From assembly GCA_045538075.1 (NCBI GenBank), contig JAZSQT010000057.1, forward strand, positions 1 through 22,151: 22,151 nucleotides of DNA, written 5' to 3'. This stretch comes from JAZSQT01 sp045538075 (GTDB lineage: Bacteria; Chrysiogenota; Deferribacteres; Deferribacterales; Mucispirillaceae). The notes below the pieces were generated by a model. The model had not been told where the DNA came from, searched no databases, and worked only from the letters and a program-made list of their open reading frames with translations. Below, one piece after another: positions 14,374 through 22,015 of the stretch; position 1 is the stretch's first letter; every line of letters starts with the position of its first letter. A program made the translations under genes and the position numbers.

Positions 14374-15648
14374 ATGAAAGTAGAAAATTTAAGACAAATA
14401 ATTCAAAGTATTAATACTCAAGCATTTTTATACTATAAAACAGATAATACCGTATTGTCTTTAGATACAAATGATGATACTAAATCACCAGCACCTATTT
14501 GGATAACTACAATGATTGATGGTAAGTTATCAAGAAAGGCGTTTCAAAAAGATGATAGTAGCTACTGCTACTACTGTTTTAGCCTTTCAGAAGATTCTTA
14601 TATCCTCATTCAAGATAATATTAGTAGCCATAAACTTAATCTCTTCTTTAAGGCTATCTTTGAATTTAATAGCACTCAACAAGCTACTTCTGACAAAAGC
14701 AAAAAAGAAGAAATAATCAAATATAAAACAGAAGTAGTAAGATTAACGAGAGAAAACAAACAAAAAGACAATATTATTGAAGATTTAAAAAATAAATCAA
14801 TCAACCAAAACACACAAGAATCAGAAAAATTAAAAAAAATAATAAGAGAACTTACCGATACAAATAATTCGTATGCTAGCCAAATTGCAAGAATGAAAGC
14901 CGATACAGAGTATATGAATTTTCAAAAGTTAAAAAAAGTAAATACAGATTTAAGAAACGAAGTTGTAGCAATTCAATATAAAGCAGCTAATAGCGAAAAT
15001 GAATTAAATAAAGTTCGTAAAACGTTACAAAATACTATAGCAGAGCTTTCAAGATTTGCAGAAATGTCAAGGATTGAACATACTGATCTTAGAGATTTAG
15101 CAAGTAGAATTGCTTCTGGAGAATTAAAAGACACACCATCAATTACTGGTGCATCAAAACTTATTGCTTCTATACAAGAGAAAGAAACTTCTCTTACTGG
15201 AGCTAAACTTACTGCATCTTTAGATAATAATCCATCTCTTACTGGTGCTAAACTTACTGCATCTTTAGATAATAGTCCGTCTCTTACTGGAGCTAAACTT
15301 ACTGCATCTTTAGAAAATAACCCGTCTCTTACTGGGGCTAAACTTACTGCATCTTTAGAAAATAATCCGTCTCTTACTGGCGAAAGATATATTGGAGAAA
15401 AAACGAGACAAAGAGATATATCAGATATAGTAAACGCATTAAATTCTTACATTGCAAAAAATGACTCTACTGGTATTAATATTGATAAATTAACTTCAGT
15501 ATTATCAATTAGAGATAAAGAAGGCATAAAAAGAAGTCCAGCTACAGCCTTAAAACCTCTCGTAGGCACTTTAATTGGAATGTCTAAAGCCTCAAGGTTA
15601 TCATCTCATCAAATTAATATAATATGCGATGCTTTAGGTGTTAGATAA
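14374..15648 (+). CDS. Coiled-coil protein with 15-residue tandem repeats, unknown function
   Basis: A 424-residue protein I do not recognise. Residues 1-105 look globular (strand-rich, with CYYC at 65-68). Residues 108-235 are a charged coiled coil. Residues 273-337 are four exact or near-exact copies of a 15-residue unit (SLTGAKLTASLDNNP) plus a partial fifth, preceded by a degenerate copy (SITGASKLIASI). Residues 345-424 are a helical C-terminal domain ending RLSSHQINIICDALGVR. There is no signal peptide or membrane segment, so it should be cytoplasmic. It is probably co-transcribed with the aminotransferase (1-base gap). It could be a scaffold or polymerising protein. Confidence 0.8.
   Translation: MKVENLRQIIQSINTQAFLYYKTDNTVLSLDTNDDTKSPAPIWITTMIDGKLSRKAFQKDDSSYCYYCFSLSEDSYILIQDNISSHKLNLFFKAIFEFNSTQQATSDKSKKEEIIKYKTEVVRLTRENKQKDNIIEDLKNKSINQNTQESEKLKKIIRELTDTNNSYASQIARMKADTEYMNFQKLKKVNTDLRNEVVAIQYKAANSENELNKVRKTLQNTIAELSRFAEMSRIEHTDLRDLASRIASGELKDTPSITGASKLIASIQEKETSLTGAKLTASLDNNPSLTGAKLTASLDNSPSLTGAKLTASLENNPSLTGAKLTASLENNPSLTGERYIGEKTRQRDISDIVNALNSYIAKNDSTGINIDKLTSVLSIRDKEGIKRSPATALKPLVGTLIGMSKASRLSSHQINIICDALGVR
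15190..15385 (+). repeat. 45-bp in-frame tandem repeat
   Basis: Four 45-base units start at 15190, 15235, 15280 and 15325, plus 16 bases of a fifth. Differences are few and mostly silent (GGA/GGT/GGG and CCA/CCG wobble changes, GAT/GAA). Such near-identical units suggest recent slippage or recombination, so copy number may vary between strains. Confidence 0.95.
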
Positions 15649-15653
15649 TAAAA

Positions 15654-16124
15654 TTAATCAATAATATCTTTTATTGATTCATTAACTGCAACTTGTAAAG
15701 CAAAAGGAAGTTGGCTTGAAAATTTAGTAAATATATCAAGTTCTTTTTTTAAGTTTTTTTCCAATAAATAACCTGTTACATAAGCTGGTGATATATCACT
15801 AATAACTTTGCATAATGCACCCATTATGCCCCAATAGTGGCTTCCATTTGGTTCAGAATCTAATGATAATACATCTGGATTTAAACTAATTCCAGAAACT
15901 TCACTTTTAAAAATATTATCAAAATCTACAACAATATCGTTATATGATTTTTTAGCACTACCAGTTAAATATAGAGTTATAATATTTGGCGATACTGGAG
16001 ATAATCCTTGAGTTCCTACAACTTGAGTAATATAGTCAGACTCTTTAGCACTATGAATAAGCAACTTAATACACTCATCAAAAATAGTAAATCTATATCC
16101 ACCTAAAATAAGTCTATAATTCAT
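15654..16124 (-). CDS. IorB-like protein, divergent (probable pseudo-enzyme subunit)
   Basis: A 156-residue protein whose start overlaps the stop of the IorA-like gene by 4 bases, the usual iorA-iorB arrangement. It opens NYRLILGGYRF, where IorB and the gamma domain of 2-oxoacid oxidoreductases have a LGGxGGQG-type loop. The glycine-rich loop and the following QRGG-type motif are not conserved (VGTQGLSPVSP at 36-46). A later IMGALCKVISDISPAYVTGYLLEK stretch (from 99) resembles IorB's N-x-x-xLG region and tail. Length is somewhat below the family norm of about 190. The assignment rests mainly on gene order and faint pattern similarity, so it is moderate. It ends 5 bases from the convergent coiled-coil gene. 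Confidence 0.6.
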   Translation of the reverse strand: MNYRLILGGYRFTIFDECIKLLIHSAKESDYITQVVGTQGLSPVSPNIITLYLTGSAKKSYNDIVVDFDNIFKSEVSGISLNPDVLSLDSEPNGSHYWGIMGALCKVISDISPAYVTGYLLEKNLKKELDIFTKFSSQLPFALQVAVNESIKDIID

Positions 16125-17425
16125 TTAATGGCTCCATTAGGACATACAATTTTACAAGCAACACAACCAGTGCAAGTATTATTATCAATATAAACTTTAT
16201 TATCTTTTATATAAAAAGCCGGACACTTAACTTTATCTATACAGATAGGCTCTTTATTTTCCTCTAAACATTTACACTTTTTTAAATTAATTTTAACTTT
16301 ATTGTAATTTTTTATATTACTACAACTGTATGGAAATAATTGATTTTTATTAGTAGTAAGTTTTTTTGGATTTTTAATAGTTGTGCATATAGGTATATTA
16401 TTTATATTACAATCATTTAAGAATATAACTTGTCCATTTTTAAGCATTTTATTATGATATTGCTTATAATTTGATGCTGAACCAATAAATATTGTTTTTA
16501 CTGATAAATTATCTGAAATTATACCTAAATATGTTTCAAAAGAAGCAATATTAATATTGAACGCCTTTTCAACACCTTTACAGTCAATATCTGTAAATAT
16601 AATAGTTTCGTCATTCTTTAATTTTGCGATAATATTAACTATTGGACAACCAGGACATAAAAAATCTTTAAATTCAGGTAAATGCTCATCTTTTTCTGTA
16701 GAATTTATAGAAATATTTAAAGAATAAGTATTGTTAAGTAATTTTTCTATTTGATATACTTCGTCTTCGTAAGAAGAATATTTAGACTTTGATGATAAAA
16801 TTTTATCTGGAGCTTTATTTGGCATCAGATACGAAAAAAAAGATGATTTAGAATCATTAAAAGATATTAATGTATCACTAATATTGTTATCTAAATTTTG
16901 GTTAAATATATTTTCTACAGTATTGTAACAATCTTCTAAATTTGATTGTGTCATTTTAGTTTGATACGTATTTTTATGTAAATAGGCTGAAGCCCTAACT
17001 AAATCACAAGTTATTTTTTCGCTAATAGTATAATTGTTAACAGCATTATCAGACATAACTACAGAAATTGGCAATTTTGATTCAGATGATGCTTTAATCG
17101 CTAAAACTAAAATTTTTGACAATTCTTCTGGCTTTCTGCAAAAAATTGTTGGTATATCAATTTTGTCTGGTAATTGCCTGCTAATAAAAATACATTCGCC
17201 CCTTAATGGGTGAGTTACATTAACATTTGGGAGCAACCTAAAAAAACCAATATTTTTACTACCAGTAATTGATGATGCAAGGAGAAAAGATATAGCTTCA
17301 CTATTTTTAAAAAATAATGACGACTGATTATTTCCTATAGGCAAACTATTATCGGTATAAATATTAGCAAAATTATACCTTTCAACAAATTCTGTAATAA
17401 TTTCTTTACAATTTTTTATATCCAT
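16121..17425 (-). CDS. IorA-like protein with degraded TPP and ferredoxin sites
   Basis: A 434-residue relative of indolepyruvate:ferredoxin oxidoreductase alpha subunit (normally about 600). Residues 40-130 resemble the pyrimidine-binding domain (NSEAISFLLASSITGSK, then RGECIFIS, then DIPTIFCRKPEE). CPGC at 257-260 and DIDC at 279-282 mark the start of the diphosphate domain. The GDSTFFH thiamine diphosphate/Mg motif is GSASNYKQY (315-323), and the DN-TAMTG block is not recognisable. At the C-terminus one 4Fe-4S motif is intact (Cys418, 421, 424, 428-Pro), while the other is reduced to Cys395 and Cys401-Pro-Ala. Catalysis with thiamine diphosphate seems lost, but the frame is open. There is no Shine-Dalgarno before the ATG. 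Confidence 0.75.
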   Translation of the reverse strand: MDIKNCKEIITEFVERYNFANIYTDNSLPIGNNQSSLFFKNSEAISFLLASSITGSKNIGFFRLLPNVNVTHPLRGECIFISRQLPDKIDIPTIFCRKPEELSKILVLAIKASSESKLPISVVMSDNAVNNYTISEKITCDLVRASAYLHKNTYQTKMTQSNLEDCYNTVENIFNQNLDNNISDTLISFNDSKSSFFSYLMPNKAPDKILSSKSKYSSYEDEVYQIEKLLNNTYSLNISINSTEKDEHLPEFKDFLCPGCPIVNIIAKLKNDETIIFTDIDCKGVEKAFNINIASFETYLGIISDNLSVKTIFIGSASNYKQYHNKMLKNGQVIFLNDCNINNIPICTTIKNPKKLTTNKNQLFPYSCSNIKNYNKVKINLKKCKCLEENKEPICIDKVKCPAFYIKDNKVYIDNNTCTGCVACKIVCPNGAIK

Positions 17426-17430
17426 ATAAA

Positions 17431-17459
17431 TTTATAATAGTTTATACTTTTATTTTCAA
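17431..17459 (-). promoter_or_regulatory. Promoter of the IorAB-like pair, possibly leaderless
   Basis: On the minus strand TTGAAA (17459-17454), a 17-base spacer and TATAAA (17436-17431) lie so close to the ATG (17425-17423) that transcription would begin at about the start codon. This agrees with the absence of a ribosome-binding site. A perfect TTGACA at 17507-17502 has only a weak -10 partner. Confidence 0.45.
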
Positions 17460-17598
17460 TACATATTTTAATTATTTACATAATTTTTTACATATTTTTT
17501 ATGTCAATAAACATTGTGAAGCTAATTTATTTAATAATTAACGAATAATTAAATGTAATTTTATATACACCTATATACAAAATTTATACTCTATATTT

Positions 17599-18032
17599 TT
17601 ATACTGATATACCTTTATTAAGATAAGCCTTTTTATAATAAATTCTATTGATATAAAATGATATGCCATAATATTTATTATATACATTCCATGTAATCGT
17701 TGGCAATCCATTATTAAATATTTGTAGATTTATTTCAGTATATCCCATTTCTATATCAGTATTATATGCGTCCTATCTAACTACAAACTATTAATATATT
17801 GATTTTTACTACTATCTTTACGATTAATCTTGCATTGATATTTTAGAATTGATTTCCCTAAACCCGATAATTTTCTGAATTAATACTTTCATAAGAAAAT
17901 CGTTAGATAAAATAGGACAATCTACTACAGTATAAGAAGTCCACTATCTGAATTACTACTACAAGAACCTTTACAACCGATTAATGAAATTGGCAACAAT
18001 AACGCTATAAATAATAATTTTATTTTTTTCGT
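17599..18032 (-). pseudogene. Broken small lipoprotein gene
   Basis: On the minus strand AGAGG is followed 7 bases later by ACG where an ATG would be expected. The next codons then encode a textbook lipoprotein signal (KKIKLLFIALLLPISLIGC, then KGSCSSNSDSG). The frame soon stops, but protein-like sequence continues in other frames: VVDCPILSNDF, then SGLGKSILKYQCKINRKDSS, and finally a 55-codon stretch (DAYNTDIEMGYTEINLQ, then NNGLPTITWNVYNKYYG and on) ending at the TAA at 17599-17601. At least three frame changes and a lost start mean the gene is dead. The intact ancestor would be about 145 residues. It lies 51 bases downstream of vapD on the same strand. The family is not recognised. Confidence 0.7.
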
Positions 18033-18083
18033 TAAAATTCCTCTCTATTTTAACTCTTTATCAAGCAATTATTTTTCACCTCT

Positions 18084-18410
18084 TTAAACCTTTTTTTCTT
18101 TATTCTTGATGTTATTATCAAAAATGTATTTTAAATCAAATGTATTACCTATTTCTGTAACATCAAACTTCTGGATACAATCTTTTAACCAAGAAAATTT
18201 ATTGTCCATTTCATTCATTAGGGCTATAACATAACCCTCTAATATAGGTTTTTTTGAAATATATCCAGAATATTGGCGATGCTCAAAACCGTTACTTTCC
18301 ATAAACTTTTTTATATCATTATAAGGCTTTCTTGTATCAGAAAATTTTTCTTTTAATTTCAGTGTATCTAAATCAAAATTGATTGCTTTTCTCGTTTCTT
18401 TTTTAGCCAT
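18084..18410 (-). CDS. vapD: VapD-family endoribonuclease toxin
   Basis: A 108-residue VapD relative. KAINFDLDT (8-16) is the first strand with the conserved acidic residues, YNDIKKFMESNGFEH (30-44) the first helix, and RQYSGYIS (45-52) the family's QGSxY-like segment. FSWLKDCIQKFDVTEIG closes the domain. VapD proteins have a Cas2-like ferredoxin fold, and characterised members cleave RNA. I start at ATG 18410, 4 bases after the stop of the preceding gene; a GTG at 18428 would add six residues. The pairing with an upstream small gene fits a toxin-antitoxin unit. The C-terminal 20 residues are lysine-rich and longer than in short VapD proteins. Confidence 0.85.
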   Translation of the reverse strand: MAKKETRKAINFDLDTLKLKEKFSDTRKPYNDIKKFMESNGFEHRQYSGYISKKPILEGYVIALMNEMDNKFSWLKDCIQKFDVTEIGNTFDLKYIFDNNIKNKEKKV

Positions 18411-18414
18411 AGTA

Positions 18415-18735
18415 TTAAGACCATACACCTATTTTATATTCCTTACATATCTCTATTATATTTCCATTTCCTTCATTATTATTTAGCCAAATCCATTCTT
18501 TAACATTCTTTGTAAACCATTCTTTTTTAGACAAATTTTTATAATTAAATATTCCTAATCGTGCTAAATCTTTTTCATCGCCTTTACACATATAAAGGAG
18601 TTTATCTTTTTTTATTAACCCTGCATCTACTGCCATTTCATCTATTTCTTTATATAATTCTTCTAAATTATATTTACCTTCTTTCATAATTTTTTCTTCA
18701 TCTAATACTATTTTTGTTCCTCTTTGACAGTCCAT
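18415..18735 (-). CDS. Probable antitoxin partner of VapD
   Basis: A 106-residue soluble, charged protein immediately upstream of vapD and almost touching it, so the two are probably translated together. The start is firm: AAGGAG sits 6 bases before ATG 18735. Features are an acidic helical N-terminal half (NLEELYKEIDEMAVDAG), LLYMCKGDEKDLARLGIF (46-63) and a tryptophan-containing C-terminus (EWIWLNNNEG). No known DNA-binding domain is evident. The antitoxin role is inferred from position only. It is larger than the VapX antitoxin described in Haemophilus, so it may be a different family. Confidence 0.65.
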   Translation of the reverse strand: MDCQRGTKIVLDEEKIMKEGKYNLEELYKEIDEMAVDAGLIKKDKLLYMCKGDEKDLARLGIFNYKNLSKKEWFTKNVKEWIWLNNNEGNGNIIEICKEYKIGVWS

Positions 18736-19112
18736 ATCGTTCTCCTTAATATCAATTATTTTAGTTTAAAATTTTATTCATAATTTTCAAATCTTGCATT
18801 ATAAGTTCTTTATGCATTTTACATCTAAGTATTATTATAATTTTAACGGCTAAAATCTTCAATATATTTATCTTGAAAGAACACTATTATATTTTTTACT
18901 TTATTATGATTTTTTTATTTTATTTAGTAATACTGCTACTTCAAAATCTTGTGTTAAATCATACAACTTGGAACGCAAAGGAATTTTAATAGTATTGTAA
19001 AGATTTTTAGACTTAATGGCTGTAGAACTCATAGAGCTACCGATATTTTTGGTAAGAATAACGTTTTCTAATATATAACAACTGCATACTATGTAATTAT
19101 TACTTGCGTAAA
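18736..19112. other. AT-rich intergenic region, mostly empty
   Basis: This stretch separates the VapD unit from the tRNA cluster. It should hold the promoter of the toxin-antitoxin pair; TTGAAA with TAAACT 16 bases downstream, reading minus, is a weak candidate. Apart from the small ORF listed separately, I see no gene, repeat or clear terminator for the tRNAs. Confidence 0.4.
18904..19032 (-). CDS. Possible 42-residue protein or gene remnant
   Basis: The frame starts at ATG 19032 and encodes MSSTAIKSKNLYNTIKIPLR and 22 more residues including YDLTQDFEVAVLLNKIKKS. Its amino-acid make-up looks protein-like. The open frame continues upstream without a start for about 18 codons, so this may be the tail of a decayed gene. 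No clear Shine-Dalgarno and no family recognised. Confidence 0.3.
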   Translation of the reverse strand: MSSTAIKSKNLYNTIKIPLRSKLYDLTQDFEVAVLLNKIKKS

Positions 19113-19189
<77 letters not shown>

Positions 19190-19258
19190 TTAAAAGAAAA
19201 CTAAATACATAAGTAACTTATAGAAACTTAATATATTTGTCAAGTTTTTTTTGCTTTA

Positions 19259-19329
19259 AGGCGACGTCCGGATTTGAACCGGAGTACAAGGCTTTGCAGG
19301 CCTCTGCCTAACCACTCGGCCACGTCGCC
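19259..19329 (-). tRNA. tRNA-Cys (GCA)
   Basis: Acceptor GGCGACG pairs with CGTCGCC and is followed by T as discriminator, as expected for cysteine. The anticodon stem-loop around CTGCAAA carries GCA, and the T loop is TTCAAAT. CCA is not encoded. Confidence 0.96.
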
Positions 19330-19337
19330 ACAAAATA

Positions 19338-19410
19338 AGCGGGTGACGGGACTCGAACCCGCGACCTCAACCTTGGCAAGGTCGCGCTCTACCAGCTGAG
19401 CTACACCCGC
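19338..19410 (-). tRNA. tRNA-Gly (GCC)
   Basis: Acceptor GCGGGTG pairs with CACCCGC, with a T discriminator. The anticodon loop TTGCCAA carries GCC, and the T loop is TTCGAGT. CCA is not encoded. It is the first gene of the three-tRNA unit, directly behind the promoter at 19429-19457. Confidence 0.97.
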
Positions 19411-19428
19411 AATTAACTTTGAGCTACT

Positions 19429-19457
19429 TTTATATATAACTTATTTTAATTTGTCAA
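19429..19457 (-). promoter_or_regulatory. Promoter of the tRNA cluster
   Basis: On the minus strand a consensus TTGACA (19457-19452), a 17-base spacer and TATAAA (19434-19429) stand 18 bases before the 5' end of tRNA-Gly. This strong promoter probably drives tRNA-Gly, tRNA-Cys and tRNA-Phe together. Confidence 0.8.
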
Positions 19458-19503
19458 CTATCTTTTTCATTTTTTTTCATAATTTATTAGAATAATTTAA
19501 AAT

Positions 19504-19532
19504 TTGACATTTACCTTATTATATAATATATT
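19504..19532 (+). promoter_or_regulatory. Promoter of the secreted-protein gene
   Basis: Consensus TTGACA (19504-19509), a 17-base spacer and TATATT (19527-19532) stand 36 bases before the ATG at 19569. It is back to back with the tRNA promoter, with 46 bases between the two -35 boxes. Confidence 0.7.
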
Positions 19533-19568
19533 ATGTAAAATCAATATTAATGTCTATACGGAAGTATT

Positions 19569-20576
19569 ATGTTTAAATATATATACGTTTTATTTTTTTA
19601 TATCGCCTTATCCCTTTTAACACCTTCCTTTGCTGAAGAAGTAGAATTTTATTTTTCTGATAATACTCCAGCCTCTTTTATAAACTCTGGCATACCAACT
19701 TATTTTTTTAGAAATGATAAAATAGGTATCTTCAAGTATGGAGAGGAAAAGTTTTATTATGGGTCTGAAGTTGTTGCAAAAATTTCATCAATAAAAGACA
19801 TTAATTCTATTGCTAAGACAGACAAAAAAATTGACGATTTAATATTTATCTCTAATGGTTCTGCAAAATTTATAGAAAAGACGAATGATGATTTTGCTTG
19901 TGATTGGGACAGTATGCAAAATTGTTTGTATTCAGATTCTGTTATTACTAACATTAATACAAAAAATATTATTGGCAAAAAAAATATTAACGAAATAGAC
20001 ACTTCTATATCCTTAAAAGAAAATATACTTATTTTTCCTATTGGCTCCAAAATGTATAGATTTGAGATACAAAAGCCTACTTACGATTTTGAAGAATTTG
20101 ATGAATTTTCAAGTCTCGTATGTTCTAAAAATGTTGATAATATGTGTAGAGGAGTTGTATCTAACGGCGAAGTTGATAAAATTGCTCTTTTTGAATTGAT
20201 ACCTGGTAAAGGCTCATTAGATAAATTAGTTTTTTTTCATACAGATAAAGACGATTTAGCTTACATGTATGATATTAATAATATGTTAGTGTTTCCTTAT
20301 TCTTCATCTTGTGTTGAGAATGCTCACAACCTTGAACATTTAGAGGCGTGTTCTTTATCTCATAAATTACCAAAAGGCAGTATTACAGAAAAAACTCATA
20401 AAAAAACTGGAATAGTTTACTGGGTTATAGATTTTAAAAACCCTAAAATAGATAACTTAATCTTTTGGGTAAATTCTCTTGGTGAACCTTTCAAAGCATA
20501 TACTAACCCTTATAGTAAATCTTATATTAATATGTTTAATGAAATGGCTGCCGAAATTATTTTCAATAAAATGTAG
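19569..20576 (+). CDS. Secreted protein of unknown function with three cysteine pairs
   Basis: A 335-residue protein with a Sec signal peptide (hydrophobic core 4-19, likely cleavage after Ala22 in SFA-EE), hence periplasmic or secreted. There are no membrane segments after it. Six cysteines occur as close pairs: Cys111/119, Cys185/193 and Cys248/261, suggesting three local disulfides. The intervening sequence is strand-rich with repeated aromatic/acidic turns (YDFEEFDEFSS, HTDKDDLAYMYD), which may be repeats of one structural module. It has its own promoter and a GGAAG 4 bases before the ATG. It stands alone between the tRNAs and enolase. I do not recognise a family. Confidence 0.85.
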   Translation: MFKYIYVLFFYIALSLLTPSFAEEVEFYFSDNTPASFINSGIPTYFFRNDKIGIFKYGEEKFYYGSEVVAKISSIKDINSIAKTDKKIDDLIFISNGSAKFIEKTNDDFACDWDSMQNCLYSDSVITNINTKNIIGKKNINEIDTSISLKENILIFPIGSKMYRFEIQKPTYDFEEFDEFSSLVCSKNVDNMCRGVVSNGEVDKIALFELIPGKGSLDKLVFFHTDKDDLAYMYDINNMLVFPYSSSCVENAHNLEHLEACSLSHKLPKGSITEKTHKKTGIVYWVIDFKNPKIDNLIFWVNSLGEPFKAYTNPYSKSYINMFNEMAAEIIFNKM

Positions 20577-20623
20577 TTAAATATTAGATTAAATAAGTTT
20601 TTATTTATTGATAAGTTTTTTAT

Positions 20624-20656
20624 AAAAAAAGTCTGTTATTGCTAACAGACTTTTTT
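20624..20656. terminator. Bidirectional terminator
   Basis: A perfect stem (AAAAAAGTCTGTTA, loop TTGC, TAACAGACTTTTTT) lies between the convergent secreted-protein gene and enolase. It gives a GC-containing 8-bp stem with A and T tracts on the proper sides for both strands. Confidence 0.92.
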
Positions 20657-20666
20657 ATTTATTAAA

Positions 20667-21953
20667 TTATTTTAAGTTGTAAAAAGCACGTCGTCCAAGA
20701 TACTCTGCACTATCAAGGAGTTCTTCTTCAATTCTTAAAAGTTGGTTATATTTTGCTACTCTATCAGTTCTGCTTGGAGCTCCAGTTTTAATTTGCCCTG
20801 CGTTGAGAGCAACTGCTAAATCTGCGATAGTAGTGTCTTCTGTTTCTCCAGACCTGTGAGAAATAACTGCAGTATATCCTGCTCTTTTTGCAGTTTCTAC
20901 TGCGTCCATAGTTTCTGTAACTGTTCCAATTTGGTTTACTTTAACAAGGATAGAATTTGCAACACCTTTATCTATACCTTTTATAAGTCTTTTTGAGTTA
21001 GTAACAAAAAGGTCATCACCTACTAATTGACATTTTTTGCCAATAGCGTCAGTAAGTTTTTTCCAACCGTCCCAATCTTCTTCATCAAGACCATCTTCAA
21101 TAGATATAATAGGATACTTATTAACGAGATAGCTATAATACTCAATCATTTCATCAACTGATTTTTCTGGTTTAGCTTCTGCATTTAATGTATATATGCC
21201 ATTTTTATGGAGTTCTGTAGCAGCAACGTCTAATGCAATAAAAATATCTTCGCCTGGTTTGTAGCCAGCAGCTTCTATTGCTTGCATAATAACTTGCAAC
21301 GCTTCTTCATTTGATTTAAGGTTAGGAGCAAATCCTCCTTCATCACCAACTGCAGTATTAAGCCCTTTATCGTGAAGAACTTTTTTAAGCGAATGGAAAG
21401 TTTCTACACCCATACGTAACGCTTCTTTAAAAGATGCAGCACCAAGTGGCATAACCATAAATTCTTGCATATCTACATTGTTATCAGCGTGTTTTCCACC
21501 GTTAAGAATATTCATCATAGGAGCTGGCAAAGTATGAGCAAAAGTGCCACCTAAGTAGCGATAAAGAGGCATTTCACAAGATAATGCTGCAGCTTTTGCA
21601 CAAGCCATAGATACACCTAATATTGCATTTGCACCTAATTTAGATTTATTTTCTGTTCCATCAAGCTGAATAAGTAATTCATCAATAAGTTTTTGTTCAA
21701 AAACATCAATACCTTCAAGCTCATTAGCAATAATTTCGTTTACATTTTGAACTGCTGTAAGAACACCTTTTCCACCGAAACGACTTTTATCTCCGTCTCT
21801 TAATTCAACAGCTTCAAATTGACCAGTAGAAGCACCAGACGGAACTGCTGCTCTGCCAATTACTCCACCACTTGTTGTAACTTCTACTTCAACAGTAGGA
21901 TTACCACGAGAATCTATAATCTCTCTCGCAAACACATCTAAAATATCAGTCAT
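20667..21953 (-). CDS. eno: Enolase
   Basis: Phosphopyruvate hydratase of 428 residues, interconverting 2-phosphoglycerate and phosphoenolpyruvate in glycolysis. All catalytic residues are present: Glu205 (GDEGGF), the Mg ligands Asp242, Glu286 and Asp313, the base Lys338 (LVKVNQIGT), His366-Arg-Ser368 (SHRSGETED) and Lys389. The N-terminal ARIIDSRGNPT-type block is present (AREIIDSRGNPTVE at 9-22), as is the mobile loop SGASTG. GGAGG 6 bases before the ATG is an excellent ribosome-binding site. It stands alone, ending on the shared terminator. The protein is far more conserved than its neighbours. Confidence 0.99.
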   Translation of the reverse strand: MTDILDVFAREIIDSRGNPTVEVEVTTSGGVIGRAAVPSGASTGQFEAVELRDGDKSRFGGKGVLTAVQNVNEIIANELEGIDVFEQKLIDELLIQLDGTENKSKLGANAILGVSMACAKAAALSCEMPLYRYLGGTFAHTLPAPMMNILNGGKHADNNVDMQEFMVMPLGAASFKEALRMGVETFHSLKKVLHDKGLNTAVGDEGGFAPNLKSNEEALQVIMQAIEAAGYKPGEDIFIALDVAATELHKNGIYTLNAEAKPEKSVDEMIEYYSYLVNKYPIISIEDGLDEEDWDGWKKLTDAIGKKCQLVGDDLFVTNSKRLIKGIDKGVANSILVKVNQIGTVTETMDAVETAKRAGYTAVISHRSGETEDTTIADLAVALNAGQIKTGAPSRTDRVAKYNQLLRIEEELLDSAEYLGRRAFYNLK

Positions 21954-21984
21954 TTTTTCCTCCTATGGAAATTTACTTATTAGA

Positions 21985-22015
21985 ATTATAATACAGATTG
22001 GGTATAAAAATTCAA
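21985..22015 (-). promoter_or_regulatory. Possible enolase promoter
   Basis: On the minus strand TATAAT (21990-21985) lies 31 bases before the ATG. The best -35, TTGAAT (22015-22010), is 19 bases away, or 16 bases from the overlapping TATTAT. Spacing is not ideal. Nothing else is recognisable in the AT-rich DNA up to the window end. Confidence 0.4.

Noticed and set aside
14516..14716. 66-codon frame inside the coiled-coil protein gene
   Set aside because: Shadow in an alternative frame; the sense frame is open over 424 codons and better supported.
15190..15385. Tandem 45-base repeats as a CRISPR array
   Set aside because: Units are contiguous without unique spacers and lie in frame in a protein gene.
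17695..17715. TAATCGTTGGCAATCCATTA as another copy of the dispersed GGCAATCC repeat
   Set aside because: Short match only; it falls in the decayed lipoprotein coding stretch (NNGLPTI) and has no flanking palindrome.
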